A stretch of DNA of 64,000 nucleotides, taken from NCBI RefSeq assembly GCF_017163705.1, contig NZ_JAFIWB010000016.1, positions 47,676 to 111,675 of the forward strand, in the 5' to 3' direction. The position numbers and the translations under genes are program-made. Under the pieces are notes generated by a model. That model was not told the origin of the DNA. It was given only the letters and a program-made list of their open reading frames with translations, and did no database searches. Below are positions 28,214 through 38,046 of this stretch, piece after piece (position 1 is the first letter of the stretch; each line of letters opens with the position of its first letter). Source of the stretch: Xanthomonas bonasiae. Lineage in GTDB: Bacteria; Pseudomonadota; Gammaproteobacteria; Xanthomonadales; Xanthomonadaceae.

Positions 28214-29908
28214 TTAACCCTGCAGGCGCGCCAGCAATTCGGCGCGGTCCAAGTTCTCGGCGTCGCCGCCGCTGCGCGCGCGATATTCGAAGGTGCCGGC
28301 GGCCAGCCCGCGCTCGGAGACCACCACGCGGTGCGGGATGCCGATCAGTTCGATATCGGCGAACATCGCGCCGGCGCGCAGGCCGCGATCGTCGAGCGCG
28401 GCGTCCAGGCCGGCCTGTTGCAGTTCGGCCAGCAGCGCCTCGCCGGCCGCGTCGATCGCCGGATCGCGCTTGGGATTGATCACGCACACCGCCACCGACC
28501 ACGGCGCCATCGGCTGCGGCCAGCGGATGCCGGCCTCGTCGTGGTTCTGCTCGATCGCCGCGGCGACGATGCGCGAAATGCCGATGCCGTAGCAGCCCAT
28601 CGCCATCGCCACGGTCTTGCCGTTCTCGTCCAGCACGGTGGCGTCAAGCGCCTGCGCATACTGGCGGCCGAGCTGGAACACGTGGCCGACTTCGATGCCG
28701 CGCGCCAGGCGGATCTCGCCGCCGTCGTGCGCGCGCTCGCCTTCGACCACGTTGCGCAGGTCGGCCACGGTGTCCGGCTCGGGCAGGTCGCGGCCCCAGT
28801 TGACCCCGGCCAGATGGAAGCCGGTCTCGTTGGCGCCGACCACGAAATCGGCCATCGCCGCCACGTCGCGGTCGGCGACCACGCGGATCGGCTGGCTGGG
28901 GTTCAGCGGTCCGAGGAAGCCCGGCTCGCTGCCGAGGTGGGCGCGGATCTCGGCCTCGTTGGCCATGCGGTAGCCGGCCAGGCCGGCGACCTTGCCCAGC
29001 TTGATCTCGTTCACCGCGTGATCGCCGCGCACCAGCGCCAGCACGAACGCGTCGCCGGCCATCACCGCGACCGACTTGACCGTGCGCTGCAGCGCGATGC
29101 CGAGCAATTGCGCCACGGCCTCGCAGGTCTTCTGGGTGGGCGTGGCGACCTTGCGCAGTTCCTCCTGCGCCGCCGCGCGGGGCGCAGGATCGGCGGCGAC
29201 CGCTGTCTCGACATTGGCGGCGTAGTCCGAACCGGTGGAGAACGCCAGCGAGTCCTCGCCGGACTCGGCCAGCACGTGGAATTCCTGCGAGGCGTCGCCG
29301 CCGATGTCGCCGGAATCGGCCTGCACCGCGCGGAACTGCAGGCCCAGGCGGGTGAAGATGCGGCTGTAGGCGGCCTTCATGTTCTCGTATTCGCGGGCCA
29401 GGTCCTCGTCGCTGACGTGGAACGAATAGGCGTCCTTCATCAGGAACTCGCGCGCGCGCATCACCCCGAAGCGCGGCCGGATCTCGTCGCGGAACTTGGT
29501 CTGGATCTGGTAGAAATTGACCGGCAGCTGCTTGTAGCTGCTCAGTTCCTGGCGCGCGAAATCGGCGGCGGCCTCCTCGGCGGTGGGGCTGTAGCAGTAT
29601 TCCTGCTCCTTGCGGTCCTTCATCCGGAGCATCAGGCCGCCGAACTTCTTCCAGCGCCCGGTGGCTTCCCACAGTTCGCGCGGCTGGATGGTCGGGAACA
29701 GCACTTCCACCGCGCCGGCGCGGTTCATTTCCTCGCGCACCACCGCTTCCACCTTGCGCAGCACGCGCAGACCCAGCGGCGACCAGGTGTACAGGCCGGA
29801 GGCGAGTTTGCGGATCATGCCGGCGCGCAGCATCAGCCGGTGGCTGACCAGTTCGGCGTCGGCCGGAGTTTCCTTGGTGGTGTGCAGGTGGAACTGGGAA
29901 AGGCGCAT
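28214..29908 (-). CDS. proS: Prolyl-tRNA synthetase
   Basis: Charges tRNA-Pro in the cytoplasm. The 564-residue size fits the bacterial type with an editing (INS, YbaK-like) insertion. Class II motifs are visible: motif 1 with [17 protein letters not shown] near residue 37, motif 2 [26 protein letters not shown] near residue 140, and motif 3 [18 protein letters not shown] near residue 440. The C-terminal anticodon-binding domain starts around [12 protein letters not shown]. The editing domain is the region from about 220 to 400 ([21 protein letters not shown]). A strong terminator follows. No unusual feature. Confidence 0.96.
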   Translation of the reverse strand: MRLSQFHLHTTKETPADAELVSHRLMLRAGMIRKLASGLYTWSPLGLRVLRKVEAVVREEMNRAGAVEVLFPTIQPRELWEATGRWKKFGGLMLRMKDRKEQEYCYSPTAEEAAADFARQELSSYKQLPVNFYQIQTKFRDEIRPRFGVMRAREFLMKDAYSFHVSDEDLAREYENMKAAYSRIFTRLGLQFRAVQADSGDIGGDASQEFHVLAESGEDSLAFSTGSDYAANVETAVAADPAPRAAAQEELRKVATPTQKTCEAVAQLLGIALQRTVKSVAVMAGDAFVLALVRGDHAVNEIKLGKVAGLAGYRMANEAEIRAHLGSEPGFLGPLNPSQPIRVVADRDVAAMADFVVGANETGFHLAGVNWGRDLPEPDTVADLRNVVEGERAHDGGEIRLARGIEVGHVFQLGRQYAQALDATVLDENGKTVAMAMGCYGIGISRIVAAAIEQNHDEAGIRWPQPMAPWSVAVCVINPKRDPAIDAAGEALLAELQQAGLDAALDDRGLRAGAMFADIELIGIPHRVVVSERGLAAGTFEYRARSGGDAENLDRAELLARLQG

Positions 29909-30020
29909 CGAGGGGCTTCGCTAACGGCGGGCGCCCATTTTGCCAGTCATTGCCGGCGTTGCGGGGGTGCACTGCGGGGACGCGCGGCGGCCGCGCCGTG
30001 TCTGCGTCGCCCCGGCGCGC

Positions 30021-30413
30021 TCACTCCGCGGCGGCGGGCGGCGCGCAATAGGCCTTGATCGCGGCCTCGGCCAGGCCCTTCTGCGCGTCGCGCTGGGCGT
30101 CGTCCAGCTCCGCGTCGGGCTTGCCGTCGCCGTCGCGGTCGGTCATCACCTTGCCCGGCTTGCCCAGGATCTCCAGGTTCTTGCGCGCGCTCAGGCAGTT
30201 GGCGTTCTCGGCCGGGGCGGCGGCTTCGGTGGCCTCGACCGGGGCGTCGCCGTGGCGGTCGACCCGCCGCGCCTGGTACTTGCCGCCGGGCGGAGGGCTC
30301 TGCGAATAGTGGGTGACGCCCTGCGCATCCTTCCATTGGTACAGGGTGGCGGCGCCGGCCACGCCGCTGGCGGCGAGCAGGGACAGGCAGCAAAGCCGGG
30401 TCAGGGCGCGCAT
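30021..30413 (-). CDS. Secreted DUF4124-domain protein
   Basis: The 130-residue protein has a signal peptide (MRALTRLCCLSLLAASGVAGA, likely cleaved after AGA). The DUF4124 segment TLYQWKDAQGVTHYSQSPPPGG follows, typical of small periplasmic proteins of unknown role. The remaining ~80 residues are charged and Ala-rich, with a DRDGDGKPDAELDD stretch that resembles a calcium-binding Asp-rich loop. ATG 30413 was chosen because it gives the signal peptide directly; an upstream ATG at 30455 would add residues with no signal character. It diverges from pssA with 80 bp between starts. Confidence 0.78.
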   Translation of the reverse strand: MRALTRLCCLSLLAASGVAGAATLYQWKDAQGVTHYSQSPPPGGKYQARRVDRHGDAPVEATEAAAPAENANCLSARKNLEILGKPGKVMTDRDGDGKPDAELDDAQRDAQKGLAEAAIKAYCAPPAAAE

Positions 30414-30493
30414 CACGTTCTCCAGGGGCACGAGGGCGAGGGCCGATTGCAGCACCCGCCGTCGGGCCTGGCAAGTCGATTAAACTGCCCGGC

Positions 30494-31270
30494 ATGGACC
30501 CATCCCGACCGCCTCCCCGTTCGCGCACCATCTATCTGCTGCCGAACCTGTTCACCACCGCCGGCCTGTTCTCCGGTTTCTACGCCATCATCGCCGCCGC
30601 CAACGGCCAGTTCGTGCACGCCAGCGTGGCGGTGTTCGTCGCCGCGGTGATGGACGGGCTGGACGGACGGGTGGCGCGGCTGACCGGCACCAGCAGCGAA
30701 TTCGGCGTGCAGTACGACTCGCTGGCCGACCTGGTCAGCTTCGGCATGGCCCCGGCGCTGGTGATGTACCACTGGTCGCTGTCGGCGCTGAAGTTCGACG
30801 GCAGCGTGATGGGCCGGGTCGGCTGGTCGGTGGCGTTCCTGTACGCGGCCTGCGCCGCGCTGCGCCTGGCGCGCTTCAACACCCAGGTCGGCACCGTCGA
30901 CAAGCGCTGGTTCGTGGGCCTGGCCAGTCCGGCTGCGGCGGGGCTGATGATGGCCTTCGTGTGGGCGTTCGCCGACGGCAACCTGGGCTGGGACGGCGAG
31001 CAGCTGCGCTACGTGGCGCTGGGCGTGACCATGGTCGCGGCGCTGCTGATGGTCAGCCGCATCCGTTTCTGGAGCTTCAAGGGCGGCGCCGCCAAAGGCC
31101 CGCGTGCCGACCGGGTGCCGTTCCTGATGCTGGTGCTGGCGCCGGTGGTGATCGCGGTGCTGGTCATCGACCTGTCGCGCGCGTTGCTGGCGATCGGCGT
31201 GCTGTACGCCCTGTCCGGTCCCTGCTACTGGCTGTGGCGGCGCTGGCGCAAGCTGCCGGACGCGACGTGA
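30494..31270 (+). CDS. pssA: CDP-diacylglycerol-serine O-phosphatidyltransferase
   Basis: Makes phosphatidylserine from CDP-diacylglycerol and serine in the inner membrane; the product is later decarboxylated to phosphatidylethanolamine. The CDP-alcohol phosphotransferase signature MDGLDGRVARLTGTSSEFG, followed by VQYDSLADL, is complete (about residues 52-77). The rest is hydrophobic, with about six to eight helices, as in the integral-membrane type. The protein is 258 residues. The gene heads a three-gene unit with overlapping stops and starts (GTGA at 31267-31270) leading into the HolD-like gene and rimI. Confidence 0.93.
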   Translation: MDPSRPPPRSRTIYLLPNLFTTAGLFSGFYAIIAAANGQFVHASVAVFVAAVMDGLDGRVARLTGTSSEFGVQYDSLADLVSFGMAPALVMYHWSLSALKFDGSVMGRVGWSVAFLYAACAALRLARFNTQVGTVDKRWFVGLASPAAAGLMMAFVWAFADGNLGWDGEQLRYVALGVTMVAALLMVSRIRFWSFKGGAAKGPRADRVPFLMLVLAPVVIAVLVIDLSRALLAIGVLYALSGPCYWLWRRWRKLPDAT

Positions 31271-31755
31271 GCGAGGCGATGGCCAACGCCGCGCCGCTGT
31301 GGTCGGCCGAGCAGCACGGCTGGCTGCAGGCATTGGGCCATACGCTCTATGTCGGGGCCGACGCCGACGTCGGCGCGGTGGTCGCGCAGCCGTCGCTGGC
31401 CGAGGAGCGCGATGCCCCTGCCGCCGACGTGGCTGCGCCGGCCAGGGCGTCCGCGCACGCGACACCGGCTCACGCGCCTGCGGAGCCGTCGCCGCGCGGG
31501 CGCGCGCCGGCCGCGCCCGCGGACTATCCGGAGCCGCAACGCGCGGCGCCTGCGCCGGCTGCGCGCCGCGCCGGCCTGCGTCTGCCCGATCGGCTGCAGA
31601 TCGCGTTGTTGCGCGCCTCCGGGCGCAATCCGAACGATCCGGCCACGCAGACGTTGATGGCGACCTGGCCGCTGGCCGAACTGCGCGGCAATGCCGCCGC
31701 CAAGCGCGCGCTGTGGCCGCAGCTGCGCGCGCTGCGCAAGCAGGCGCCGCGATGA
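31267..31755 (+). CDS. holD: Probable DNA polymerase III psi subunit (HolD-like)
   Basis: The 162-residue protein matches E. coli HolD weakly but in order. Near the N-terminus, WLQALGHTLYV parallels the psi motif that binds the clamp loader or chi. Near the C-terminus, LAELRGNAAAKRALWPQL (about residues 135-152) parallels the HolD segment LTDLRANPTARAALWQQI. The middle is a Pro/Ala-rich linker (about 40-100). In E. coli holD lies directly upstream of rimI, as here. This is inference from remembered sequence and gene order. GTG 31267 overlaps the pssA stop; an ATG at 31279 is also possible. Its partner chi (holC) is at 37500-37922. Confidence 0.65.
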   Translation: MSEAMANAAPLWSAEQHGWLQALGHTLYVGADADVGAVVAQPSLAEERDAPAADVAAPARASAHATPAHAPAEPSPRGRAPAAPADYPEPQRAAPAPAARRAGLRLPDRLQIALLRASGRNPNDPATQTLMATWPLAELRGNAAAKRALWPQLRALRKQAPR

Positions 31756-32243
31756 GCGCGCTGGGCACGGCGTCCTCGCCGGCGGCGGCGACGCTGCGCA
31801 CGTTGCGCGAGACCGACCTCGACACGGTGATGGAGATCGAGCGCCGCGCCTATCCGTTCCCGTGGACGCGCGGCATCTTCCGCGACTGCCTGCAGGCCGG
31901 TTATCCGGGCTGGGTGCTGCTGGAGCAGGGCCAGATCGTCGGCTACGGCGTGATCAGCGTCGCCGCCGACGAGGCGCACATCCTCAACGTCTGCATCGCG
32001 CCGGAACGGCAATCGCGCGGCTACGGCCGCCTGCTGCTGCGCGCGCTGATCAAGTACGGCGCCGACCTGGGCGCGCGCCGCGTGTTCCTGGAAGTGCGCC
32101 CGTCCAATCCCAGCGCGATCGCGCTGTACCACAGCGAAGGTTTCAACGAGATCGGCCGCCGCCCGCGCTACTACCCGGCGGCGAACGGCCGCGAGGACGC
32201 GCTGGTGATGGCGATCGAACTGTTCTTCGAAGGCATGTCGTAA
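31752..32243 (+). CDS. rimI: Ribosomal-protein alanine N-acetyltransferase
   Basis: GNAT-family acetyltransferase of 163 residues that acetylates the N-terminal alanine of ribosomal protein S18. The acetyl-CoA site is APERQSRGYGRLLLRAL (about residues 80-96; Q/R-x-x-G-x-G/A pattern), preceded by EAHILNVCIAPE. The C-terminal part RVFLEVRPSNPSAIALYHSEGF (in parts: FLEVRPSN, ALYHSEGF) is the RimI hallmark. The start overlaps the holD stop (ATGA, 31752-31755). The N-terminus is extended by a short Ala-rich stretch compared with E. coli RimI. Confidence 0.93.
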   Translation: MSALGTASSPAAATLRTLRETDLDTVMEIERRAYPFPWTRGIFRDCLQAGYPGWVLLEQGQIVGYGVISVAADEAHILNVCIAPERQSRGYGRLLLRALIKYGADLGARRVFLEVRPSNPSAIALYHSEGFNEIGRRPRYYPAANGREDALVMAIELFFEGMS

Positions 32244-32832
32244 CCCGCGACGGCCTGCCGCCGCCGCCACTCTGCGGGCGGTGCGCGCCGTTTCACTTCC
32301 GATGATTGGAGCATTTCGGCCTTGGCCGTTTTGCGGCCGGCGGAATGCGGTGGGAGCGACGCCGGGTGATCCAGGGCCATCGGTCGCGATGGACGTGATC
32401 GGTGTTGCCAGCCGCGACCGATAGACCCGGTGTCGCCCGCCGTCGCTCTGCCGATGCCTGCCGACGATGCCGCCTGCGACACGGATTTTTCAGCACGTTC
32501 GGAATGCATCGCGCATTCGCGCAATGTCGCGACATGTCGTCGGGACAGCGTTGTTGTCCCGCAGCGGGAGCGGATGCGGAAGCGGCATCGCCAGTGGGTT
32601 TTGTTAGATGCCTTCCCCATATCGCAGCGTTGGATCCGCACGCGCCGCATTTGTCTCTTCCCAAGCCGAACGCGCTCCCTACAGTGCGCGCCTCTTCGGC
32701 GCTGCCTGATTCGATGGCATGAGGCGCAGTTGTCCGAAGGGACAGCGAATGCGCGCGCGTCGCTTGCGTTTTCCGGGCTGCGGAACCGCGCCACGCGTGC
32801 GACGACTCCACCCATGCTTACGAGGTTCCAGG
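32244..32832. promoter_or_regulatory. 589-bp region upstream of the pectate lyase gene
   Basis: No gene is supported here. Symmetric elements are visible: the palindrome TGTCGCGACA at 32525-32534 and a hairpin CGGGACA/TGTCCCG at 32541-32561. They may be operator or RNA structures for the pectate lyase gene, but no clear CRP-like or plant-inducible-promoter box (TTCGC-N15-TTCGC) was found by eye. Confidence 0.35.
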
Positions 32833-33984
32833 ATGAAGACACAGTCACTCATCGCATCCCCGCGCACGCTCACCCACGCGATTGCGCTTGCAGTCTGTCT
32901 GGCGGGCGCGACCGGCAGCGCCTACGCCGATGCCAGCCTGGAGGTCGCCAGCACCGGGTGGGCGACGCAGAACGGCGGCACCAAGGGCGGCTCCAAGGCC
33001 GCGGCGGCCAACGTCTACAGCGTCAGCACCGCCGCGCAGCTGAAGACCGCGCTGAAGGCCAGCGTCGGCAGCAACGGCCGCATCATCAAGATCAGCGGCA
33101 TCATCGACGTCAGCGAGGGCACGCCGTACAGCACAACCGCGGACATGAAGAGCCGTGCGCGCCTGGACGTCCCCACCAAGACCACGCTGATCGGCGTCGG
33201 TTCCAATGCGCAGATCCGCGAAGGCTATCTGTACGTCAAGGCCAACGACGTGATCATCCGCAACCTCACGATCGAGAATCCGTGGGATCCGCAGCCGGTG
33301 TGGGATCCGGACGACGGCAGCGCCGGCAACTGGAATTCCGAATACGACGGCCTGACCATCGAAGGCGCCAGCAACGTGTGGGTGGACCATGTCACCTTCA
33401 CCGACGGGCGCCGCACCGACGACCAGAACGGCACCGCCAACGGCCGCCCCAAGCAGCATCACGACGGCGCGCTGGACGTCAAGAAGGGCGCCAACTACGT
33501 GACCATCTCGTACTCGGCGTTCAAGTCGCACGAGAAGAACAACCTGATCGGCTCCAGCGACAGCGCCTCCAGCACCGACAGCGGCAAGCTCAAGGTGACC
33601 ATCCACAACACGCTGTTCGAGAACATTTCCGCGCGCGCGCCGCGGGTGCGGTTCGGCCAGGTGCACCTGTACAACAACTACCACGTCGGCAGCACCAGCC
33701 ACGCGGTGTATCCGTTCTCGCATGCGCATGGCGTCGGCAAGGAGTCGAAGATCTTCTCCGAGAACAACGCCTTCGACATCAGCGGGGTCAGCAGCTGCGA
33801 CAAGATCGCGGCCAACTACGGCGGCAGCGTGTACCGCGATTTCGGCTCGCTGCTCAACGGCAAGGCGCTGACCTGCTCGTGGAACAACAGCATCGGCTGG
33901 ACCCCGCCGTACACCTATTCGCTGTTGCCGGCGAACCAGGTGGCGAACGACGTCAAGGCCAAGGCGGGCGCCGGCAAGCTCTGA
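32833..33984 (+). CDS. Secreted pectate lyase, polysaccharide lyase family 1
   Basis: Cleaves polygalacturonate in plant cell walls by beta-elimination. The 383-residue protein has a signal peptide (about 1-33, hydrophobic [17 protein letters not shown], cleavage at AYA). The PL1 parallel beta-helix follows, with [13 protein letters not shown], the metal-binding [13 protein letters not shown] and [20 protein letters not shown], and the catalytic-Arg segment [16 protein letters not shown]. The ATG at 32833 is preceded by GAGG and fits the signal peptide. It is monocistronic and ends in a perfect 12-bp hairpin. In Xanthomonas such lyases leave by the type II secretion system, of which xpsE/xpsF are encoded at 60827-63890. 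Confidence 0.92.
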   Translation: MKTQSLIASPRTLTHAIALAVCLAGATGSAYADASLEVASTGWATQNGGTKGGSKAAAANVYSVSTAAQLKTALKASVGSNGRIIKISGIIDVSEGTPYSTTADMKSRARLDVPTKTTLIGVGSNAQIREGYLYVKANDVIIRNLTIENPWDPQPVWDPDDGSAGNWNSEYDGLTIEGASNVWVDHVTFTDGRRTDDQNGTANGRPKQHHDGALDVKKGANYVTISYSAFKSHEKNNLIGSSDSASSTDSGKLKVTIHNTLFENISARAPRVRFGQVHLYNNYHVGSTSHAVYPFSHAHGVGKESKIFSENNAFDISGVSSCDKIAANYGGSVYRDFGSLLNGKALTCSWNNSIGWTPPYTYSLLPANQVANDVKAKAGAGKL

Positions 33985-33992
33985 GTGTTGAA

Positions 33993-34022
33993 GACCGCCG
34001 CCCGCGATGCCGGGCGGCGGTC
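33993..34022. terminator. Strong hairpin after the pectate lyase gene
   Basis: GACCGCCGCCCG, loop CGATGC, CGGGCGGCGGTC: a perfect 12-bp stem starting eight bases after the stop codon. The T-run is poor (GATTGTCG follows), so it may act as an mRNA-stabilising structure as well as a terminator. Confidence 0.75.
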
Positions 34023-34047
34023 GATTGTCGTCGTTGTGAAATTCCCT

Positions 34048-34500
34048 CTACAGCCAGCGGCGCACGCGCCGGCAATAACCCGCGTAGTCCGCGCCGAAAC
34101 GTTCGCGTAATGCCTCTTCTTCGCTCGGAATCTGCACGCGATCGACGTACAGCAGGTAGAGCACCAGGGAAAGACCTGCGGCCGGATGGCCGAGGCACAG
34201 TAGCAAGCCCAGCAGTATCAGCGCATGCCCCACGTACATCGGGTTACGCGAATAGCGATGCAGCCCGGATTGCACCAAGGCGCTGGCGCGCTGCGGGTGC
34301 AACGGATTGACCGTGGTCCCGGCGCGGCGAAAATGCAGCTTGGGCGCCACGTTGGCGACCGCTCCGGCAACGATCATCGCTGCGCCCAACGGGCGTTGAC
34401 CCGGCAGCAGCAACGTCGCCGCCGGCCAGGCATGTGCGGCAACCCATGCGCACAGCGCGCCGGCGACCACGATCAGCGGCGGCGGCACGCGCAGCTTCAT
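34048..34500 (-). CDS. Isoprenylcysteine carboxyl methyltransferase-family membrane protein
   Basis: The 150-residue integral-membrane protein has about four helices. The family signature near the middle is GLHRYSRNPMYVGHALILLG, followed by a C-terminal EEEALRERFGADYAGYCRRVRRWL that matches the E-E-x2-L-x3-FG-x2-Y-x2-Y pattern. Members methylate lipid-like or small substrates using SAM at the membrane; the substrate here is unknown. It lies 21 bp downstream of valS on the same strand and may be co-transcribed with pepA-holC-valS. Confidence 0.85.
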   Translation of the reverse strand: MKLRVPPPLIVVAGALCAWVAAHAWPAATLLLPGQRPLGAAMIVAGAVANVAPKLHFRRAGTTVNPLHPQRASALVQSGLHRYSRNPMYVGHALILLGLLLCLGHPAAGLSLVLYLLYVDRVQIPSEEEALRERFGADYAGYCRRVRRWL

Positions 34501-34521
34501 GCGCTTGGGATTGTCCGCGAC

Positions 34522-37374
34522 TTACAGCTTGGCGCGCTGCTCGCGCAGGCCAGCCAGTTGCGTGGTCCAGTCGGCCAGGCGCGCGCGTTCCTGTTCGACC
34601 ACCGCCGCCGGTGCGTTCTGCACGAAGGTGGCGTTGCCGAGCTTGCCGTTGCACTTGCCGATCTCCGCGTCCACGCGCTTGATCTCCTTGTCCAGGCGGG
34701 TGCGTTCGGCATCCAGGTCGACCAGTCCTTCCAGCGGCACCAGCAGCCGCAGTTCGCCGACGATCGCCGCCGCGGCCGGCGGTGCGTCCTGCGCCGCGTC
34801 CAGCCACTGGATCGCCTCCAGCCGCAGCAGGAACTTCAGCTGCGAGGCGCAGCGTTCCACCCGCGCGCGGTCTTCGGCGTGGCCGCCCTGCAGCAGCAGC
34901 GGCACCAGCCTGGACGGCGGCACGTTGAGTTCGCTGCGCACCCGACGCAGCGCCGAGACCATGGCCTTGAGCCATTCGATGTCGGCTTCGGCACCGGCGT
35001 AGGCGCCCACGTCCAGGTCGCCGGTGCGCGGATACGGCTGCAGCGAGATGGTCGGCGCGGCGATGCCCAGGCGCGGCGCCACCTGCTGCCACAGTTCCTC
35101 GGTGACGAACGGGGTCAGCGGGTGCAGCAGGCGCAGCAGCGTCTCCAGCACCTGCAGCAGGGTGTGGCGGGTGCTGTCGGCGGCGACCGCGTCGTCGCCG
35201 TTCAAGGCCGGCTTGGTCAGCTCCAGGAACCAGTCGCAGAACTCGTTCCAGGCGAACTCGTACAGCGATTGCGCGAGCAGGTCGAAGCGGTAGGCGGCGT
35301 AGTGCGCCTGCGCTTCGGCGGCGACCTTGTCCAGCCGCACCAGGATCCACTTCTCGGCATCGGTGACCGGCGCGTGCTGTGCCGAGTCCCGGGTCCCGAG
35401 TCCCGAGTCCCGTCCCTCCGTGTTCATGAGCACGAAGCGGCTGGCGTTCCACAGCTTGTTGCAGAAATTCTTGTAGCCCTCGGCGCGGCCGAGGTCGAAC
35501 TTGATGTCGCGGCCGTGGCCGGCCAGCGCGGCGATGGTGAAGCGCAAGGCGTCGGCGCCGTGGGCGATGATGCCCTCGGGGAATTCCTTGCGCGTGGCCT
35601 TCTCGATCTTCGGGGCGTCCTTGGGCTTCATCAGCCCGGTGGTGCGCTTGGCGACCAGGTCCTCGATGCTGATGCCGTCGATGATGTCCAGCGGATCGAG
35701 CACGTTGCCCTTGGACTTGGACATCTTCTGCCCGTCCTTGTCGCGGATCAGGCCGGTGATGTACACGTCGCGGAACGGCACCTGGCCGGTGAAGCTGTCG
35801 GTGGCCATGATCATCCGCGCCACCCAGAAGAAGATGATGTCGAAGCCGGTGACCAGCACGCTCGACGGCAGGTAGCGCTCGTAGCCGCGCTCGGCCATCG
35901 CCTGCGGATCGGGCCAGCCCATCGTCGAGAACGGCCACAGCTGCGAGGAGAACCAGGTCTCCAGCACGTCGCTGTCCTGGTGCAGGGCGACGTCGGCGCC
36001 AAGGCCGTGCTTCGCGCGCGCCTCGGCCTCGTCGCGACCGACGTAGCAAGTGCCGGCGTCGTCGAACCAGGCCGGAATGCGGTGGCCCCACCACAGCTGG
36101 CGGCTGATGCACCAGTCCTGGATGTTCTCCATCCAGTGCCGATAGGTGTTGATCCAGTTCGGCGGCACGAACTTGACCTGGCCCGACTCGACCAGTTCCA
36201 GGCCGCGTTTGGCCAGCGCGTCCATCTTCACGAACCACTGGTCGGTGAGGTAGGGCTCGATCACCTGGCCGGTGCGGTCGCCGCGCGGCACCTGCAGCTT
36301 GTGCGGCTTGGTCTCGACCAGGATGCCGAGGTCTTCCAGGTCGGCCAGCACCGCCTTGCGCGCGTCGTAGCGGTCCAGGCCACGGTACTTCTCCGGCGCG
36401 TTGTCGTTGATCGCCGCGGTCGGGGTGAACAGGTTGATCATCGGCAGGCTGTGGCGCACGCCGACCTGGTAATCGTTGAAATCGTGCGCCGGCGTCACCT
36501 TGACCACGCCGGTGCCGAACGCGCGGTCCACGTAGTCGTCGCCGATCACCGGCACCTGGCGGCCGGTCAACGGCAGCGTCACCGTCCTGCCGATCAGGTG
36601 CGCGTAGCGCGCGTCCTGCGGGTGCACCATCACCGCGGTGTCGCCGAGCAGGGTTTCCGGGCGCGTGGTGGCCACCACCAGGTAGTCGCGGGTCTCGCGC
36701 AGGGTCTCGTTGCCGTCGGCGTCGTGCTCGACGTGCTCGTAGCTGGCGCCGTCCTCGAGTTTGTAGGCGATCGACCACAGGAAGCCGTCTTCCTCGACGT
36801 TCTCCACTTCCAGGTCGGAGATCGCGGTCTTCAACACCGGGTCCCAATTGACCAGGCGCTGGCCGCGGTAGATCAGGCCCTGCTCGTGCCAGCGCACGAA
36901 CGCCTCGACCACCGCCGCCGACGGCTGCGGGTCCATGGTGAAGGTGCTGCGCGACCAGTCGCTGGAGGTGCCCAGGCGGCGCATCTGCCGCTCGATGGTG
37001 TCGCCCGACTGCGCCTTCCACTCCCACACCTTGGCGATGAAGCCCTCGCGCCCCAGCGAGTCGCGGGTCTCGCCCTTGCCTTCCAGCGCCAGGTTGCGCG
37101 ACACCACCATCTCGGTGGCGATGCCGGCGTGGTCGCTGCCGACCTGCCACAGCGTGTCGAAGCCGCGCATGCGGTGGTAGCGCACCAGCGCGTCCATCAG
37201 CGTCTGCTGGAAGGCGTGGCCCATGTGCAGGGTGCCGGTCACGTTCGGTGGCGGCAGCAGCACCGTGTACGCCTCGCCCTGCCCGGATGGCTTGAAATAG
37301 CCGGCCGCCTCCCACTGGGCGTACAGGCGCGATTCGAAGGAGGTGGGGTCGTAGCTGGGGGCGAGGGTGGTCAT
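34522..37374 (-). CDS. valS: Valyl-tRNA synthetase with a heptamer-repeat insertion
   Basis: Charges tRNA-Val. The 950-residue class I enzyme has the HIGH motif in [13 protein letters not shown] (residues 41-53), the CP1 editing domain (region with [17 protein letters not shown] near 225), and KMSKSKGN near residue 550. The C-terminal coiled coil [27 protein letters not shown] ends the protein. At about residues 653-663 the sequence [11 protein letters not shown] is encoded by four TCCCGAG-type heptamers (35387-35414), in frame, between two conserved parts. Start ATG 37374 fits the family; no good ribosome site is seen, because a repeat element abuts it. It is the third gene of pepA-holC-valS. 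Confidence 0.95.
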   Translation of the reverse strand: MTTLAPSYDPTSFESRLYAQWEAAGYFKPSGQGEAYTVLLPPPNVTGTLHMGHAFQQTLMDALVRYHRMRGFDTLWQVGSDHAGIATEMVVSRNLALEGKGETRDSLGREGFIAKVWEWKAQSGDTIERQMRRLGTSSDWSRSTFTMDPQPSAAVVEAFVRWHEQGLIYRGQRLVNWDPVLKTAISDLEVENVEEDGFLWSIAYKLEDGASYEHVEHDADGNETLRETRDYLVVATTRPETLLGDTAVMVHPQDARYAHLIGRTVTLPLTGRQVPVIGDDYVDRAFGTGVVKVTPAHDFNDYQVGVRHSLPMINLFTPTAAINDNAPEKYRGLDRYDARKAVLADLEDLGILVETKPHKLQVPRGDRTGQVIEPYLTDQWFVKMDALAKRGLELVESGQVKFVPPNWINTYRHWMENIQDWCISRQLWWGHRIPAWFDDAGTCYVGRDEAEARAKHGLGADVALHQDSDVLETWFSSQLWPFSTMGWPDPQAMAERGYERYLPSSVLVTGFDIIFFWVARMIMATDSFTGQVPFRDVYITGLIRDKDGQKMSKSKGNVLDPLDIIDGISIEDLVAKRTTGLMKPKDAPKIEKATRKEFPEGIIAHGADALRFTIAALAGHGRDIKFDLGRAEGYKNFCNKLWNASRFVLMNTEGRDSGLGTRDSAQHAPVTDAEKWILVRLDKVAAEAQAHYAAYRFDLLAQSLYEFAWNEFCDWFLELTKPALNGDDAVAADSTRHTLLQVLETLLRLLHPLTPFVTEELWQQVAPRLGIAAPTISLQPYPRTGDLDVGAYAGAEADIEWLKAMVSALRRVRSELNVPPSRLVPLLLQGGHAEDRARVERCASQLKFLLRLEAIQWLDAAQDAPPAAAAIVGELRLLVPLEGLVDLDAERTRLDKEIKRVDAEIGKCNGKLGNATFVQNAPAAVVEQERARLADWTTQLAGLREQRAKL
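35387..35414 (-). repeat. In-frame heptamer array inside valS
   Basis: Four tandem heptamers on the plus strand: TCCCGGG, TCCCGAG, TCCCGAG, TCCCGTC. They are the same family as the GGGATTN elements in the nearby gaps. Translated on the minus strand they give about [11 protein letters not shown], so the reading frame stays open. Confidence 0.85.
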
Positions 37375-37379
37375 TGAGG

Positions 37380-37496
37380 AGCCGGGATTGGGGATTCGTG
37401 ATTCGGGATTGGTGAAGCGCAGGGACGGGGACTGAGACGTGGCCGATGGAAGTGACGTGGAGACTAATCTCGAATCCCCACTCCCCAATCCCGGCT
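37380..37496. repeat. Heptamer inverted-pair element filling the holC-valS gap
   Basis: The ends are exact 15-bp inverted repeats: AGCCGGGATTGGGGA (37380-37394) and TCCCCAATCCCGGCT (37482-37496). Inside are GGGATTC-type heptamers on the left arm and AATCCCC-type on the right. The element begins four bases after the holC stop and ends six bases before the valS start, so the whole intergenic gap is element. Confidence 0.9.
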
Positions 37497-37499
37497 TCA

Positions 37500-37922
37500 T
37501 CACATGTCGTACTTGCTGACCTCGAAGCCCAGCGCCTTGTACTGTTTCCAGCGTTCGCGCAGCGGTTCGCGCGCGGCGGGGTCGGCCGGCACCACTTCCA
37601 GCACGCGCTCGCAGGTGCCGCGGTAGGCGTCGTCGCGCAGGTTGATCACCAGCGCGCGCGACGGCGCTTCCACGCCGGGCGGGACGATCAGCACCTGCGC
37701 CTCTTCCTCGTCGACATCGGCGCCGGCGATCTGGTGCGGGATGTAGGCGTCGTCGTCGAACGCCCACAGCAACTCGTCCAGTTCCTCGGCCTGCGCCTGG
37801 TCGCGCGCCATCACCAGCGTCCACAGGTTGGCGTCGTTGGCCTTGCGCGCCAGTTCGCACACCAGCCGCAGCGGCTCGGTCAGGAAGCGCGGCTTGGCGA
37901 TCAGGTAGAAATCGGCGCGCAT
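37500..37922 (-). CDS. holC: DNA polymerase III chi subunit
   Basis: Chi links the clamp loader (through psi) to single-stranded-DNA-binding protein. The 140-residue length is normal. The start [28 protein letters not shown], the middle [33 protein letters not shown], and the end [19 protein letters not shown] fit the HolC family. It lies between pepA and valS, the arrangement conserved in gammaproteobacteria. Both flanking gaps consist of heptamer elements. The psi candidate is encoded at 31267-31755. Confidence 0.93.
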   Translation of the reverse strand: MRADFYLIAKPRFLTEPLRLVCELARKANDANLWTLVMARDQAQAEELDELLWAFDDDAYIPHQIAGADVDEEEAQVLIVPPGVEAPSRALVINLRDDAYRGTCERVLEVVPADPAAREPLRERWKQYKALGFEVSKYDM

Positions 37923-37923
37923 C

Positions 37924-38046
37924 AGAGCGGGGATTCGTTATTTGGGATTGGGGATTGGCTGACGCAGGTCACGATCGCCGGCGGAAGGTGCGGGACGGGG
38001 GAAAAGGGGAGGCGCTTTTCGCGAATCCCCAATCCCGACTCCCGAA
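37924..38046. repeat. Heptamer inverted-pair element filling the pepA-holC gap
   Basis: Left arm GCGGGGATTCG, then TTGGGATTGGGGATTGG (about 37927-37958); right arm GCGAATCCCCAATCCCGACTCCCGAA (38022-38046). In gene orientation it directly follows the pepA TGA and reaches to the holC start codon, so no other spacer DNA exists between the two genes. Confidence 0.88.

Noticed and set aside
32244..32832. Plant-inducible promoter box or CRP-type site upstream of the pectate lyase gene
   Set aside because: TTCGC occurs, but no second TTCGC at 15-base spacing, and no TGTGA-N6-TCACA was found by eye.
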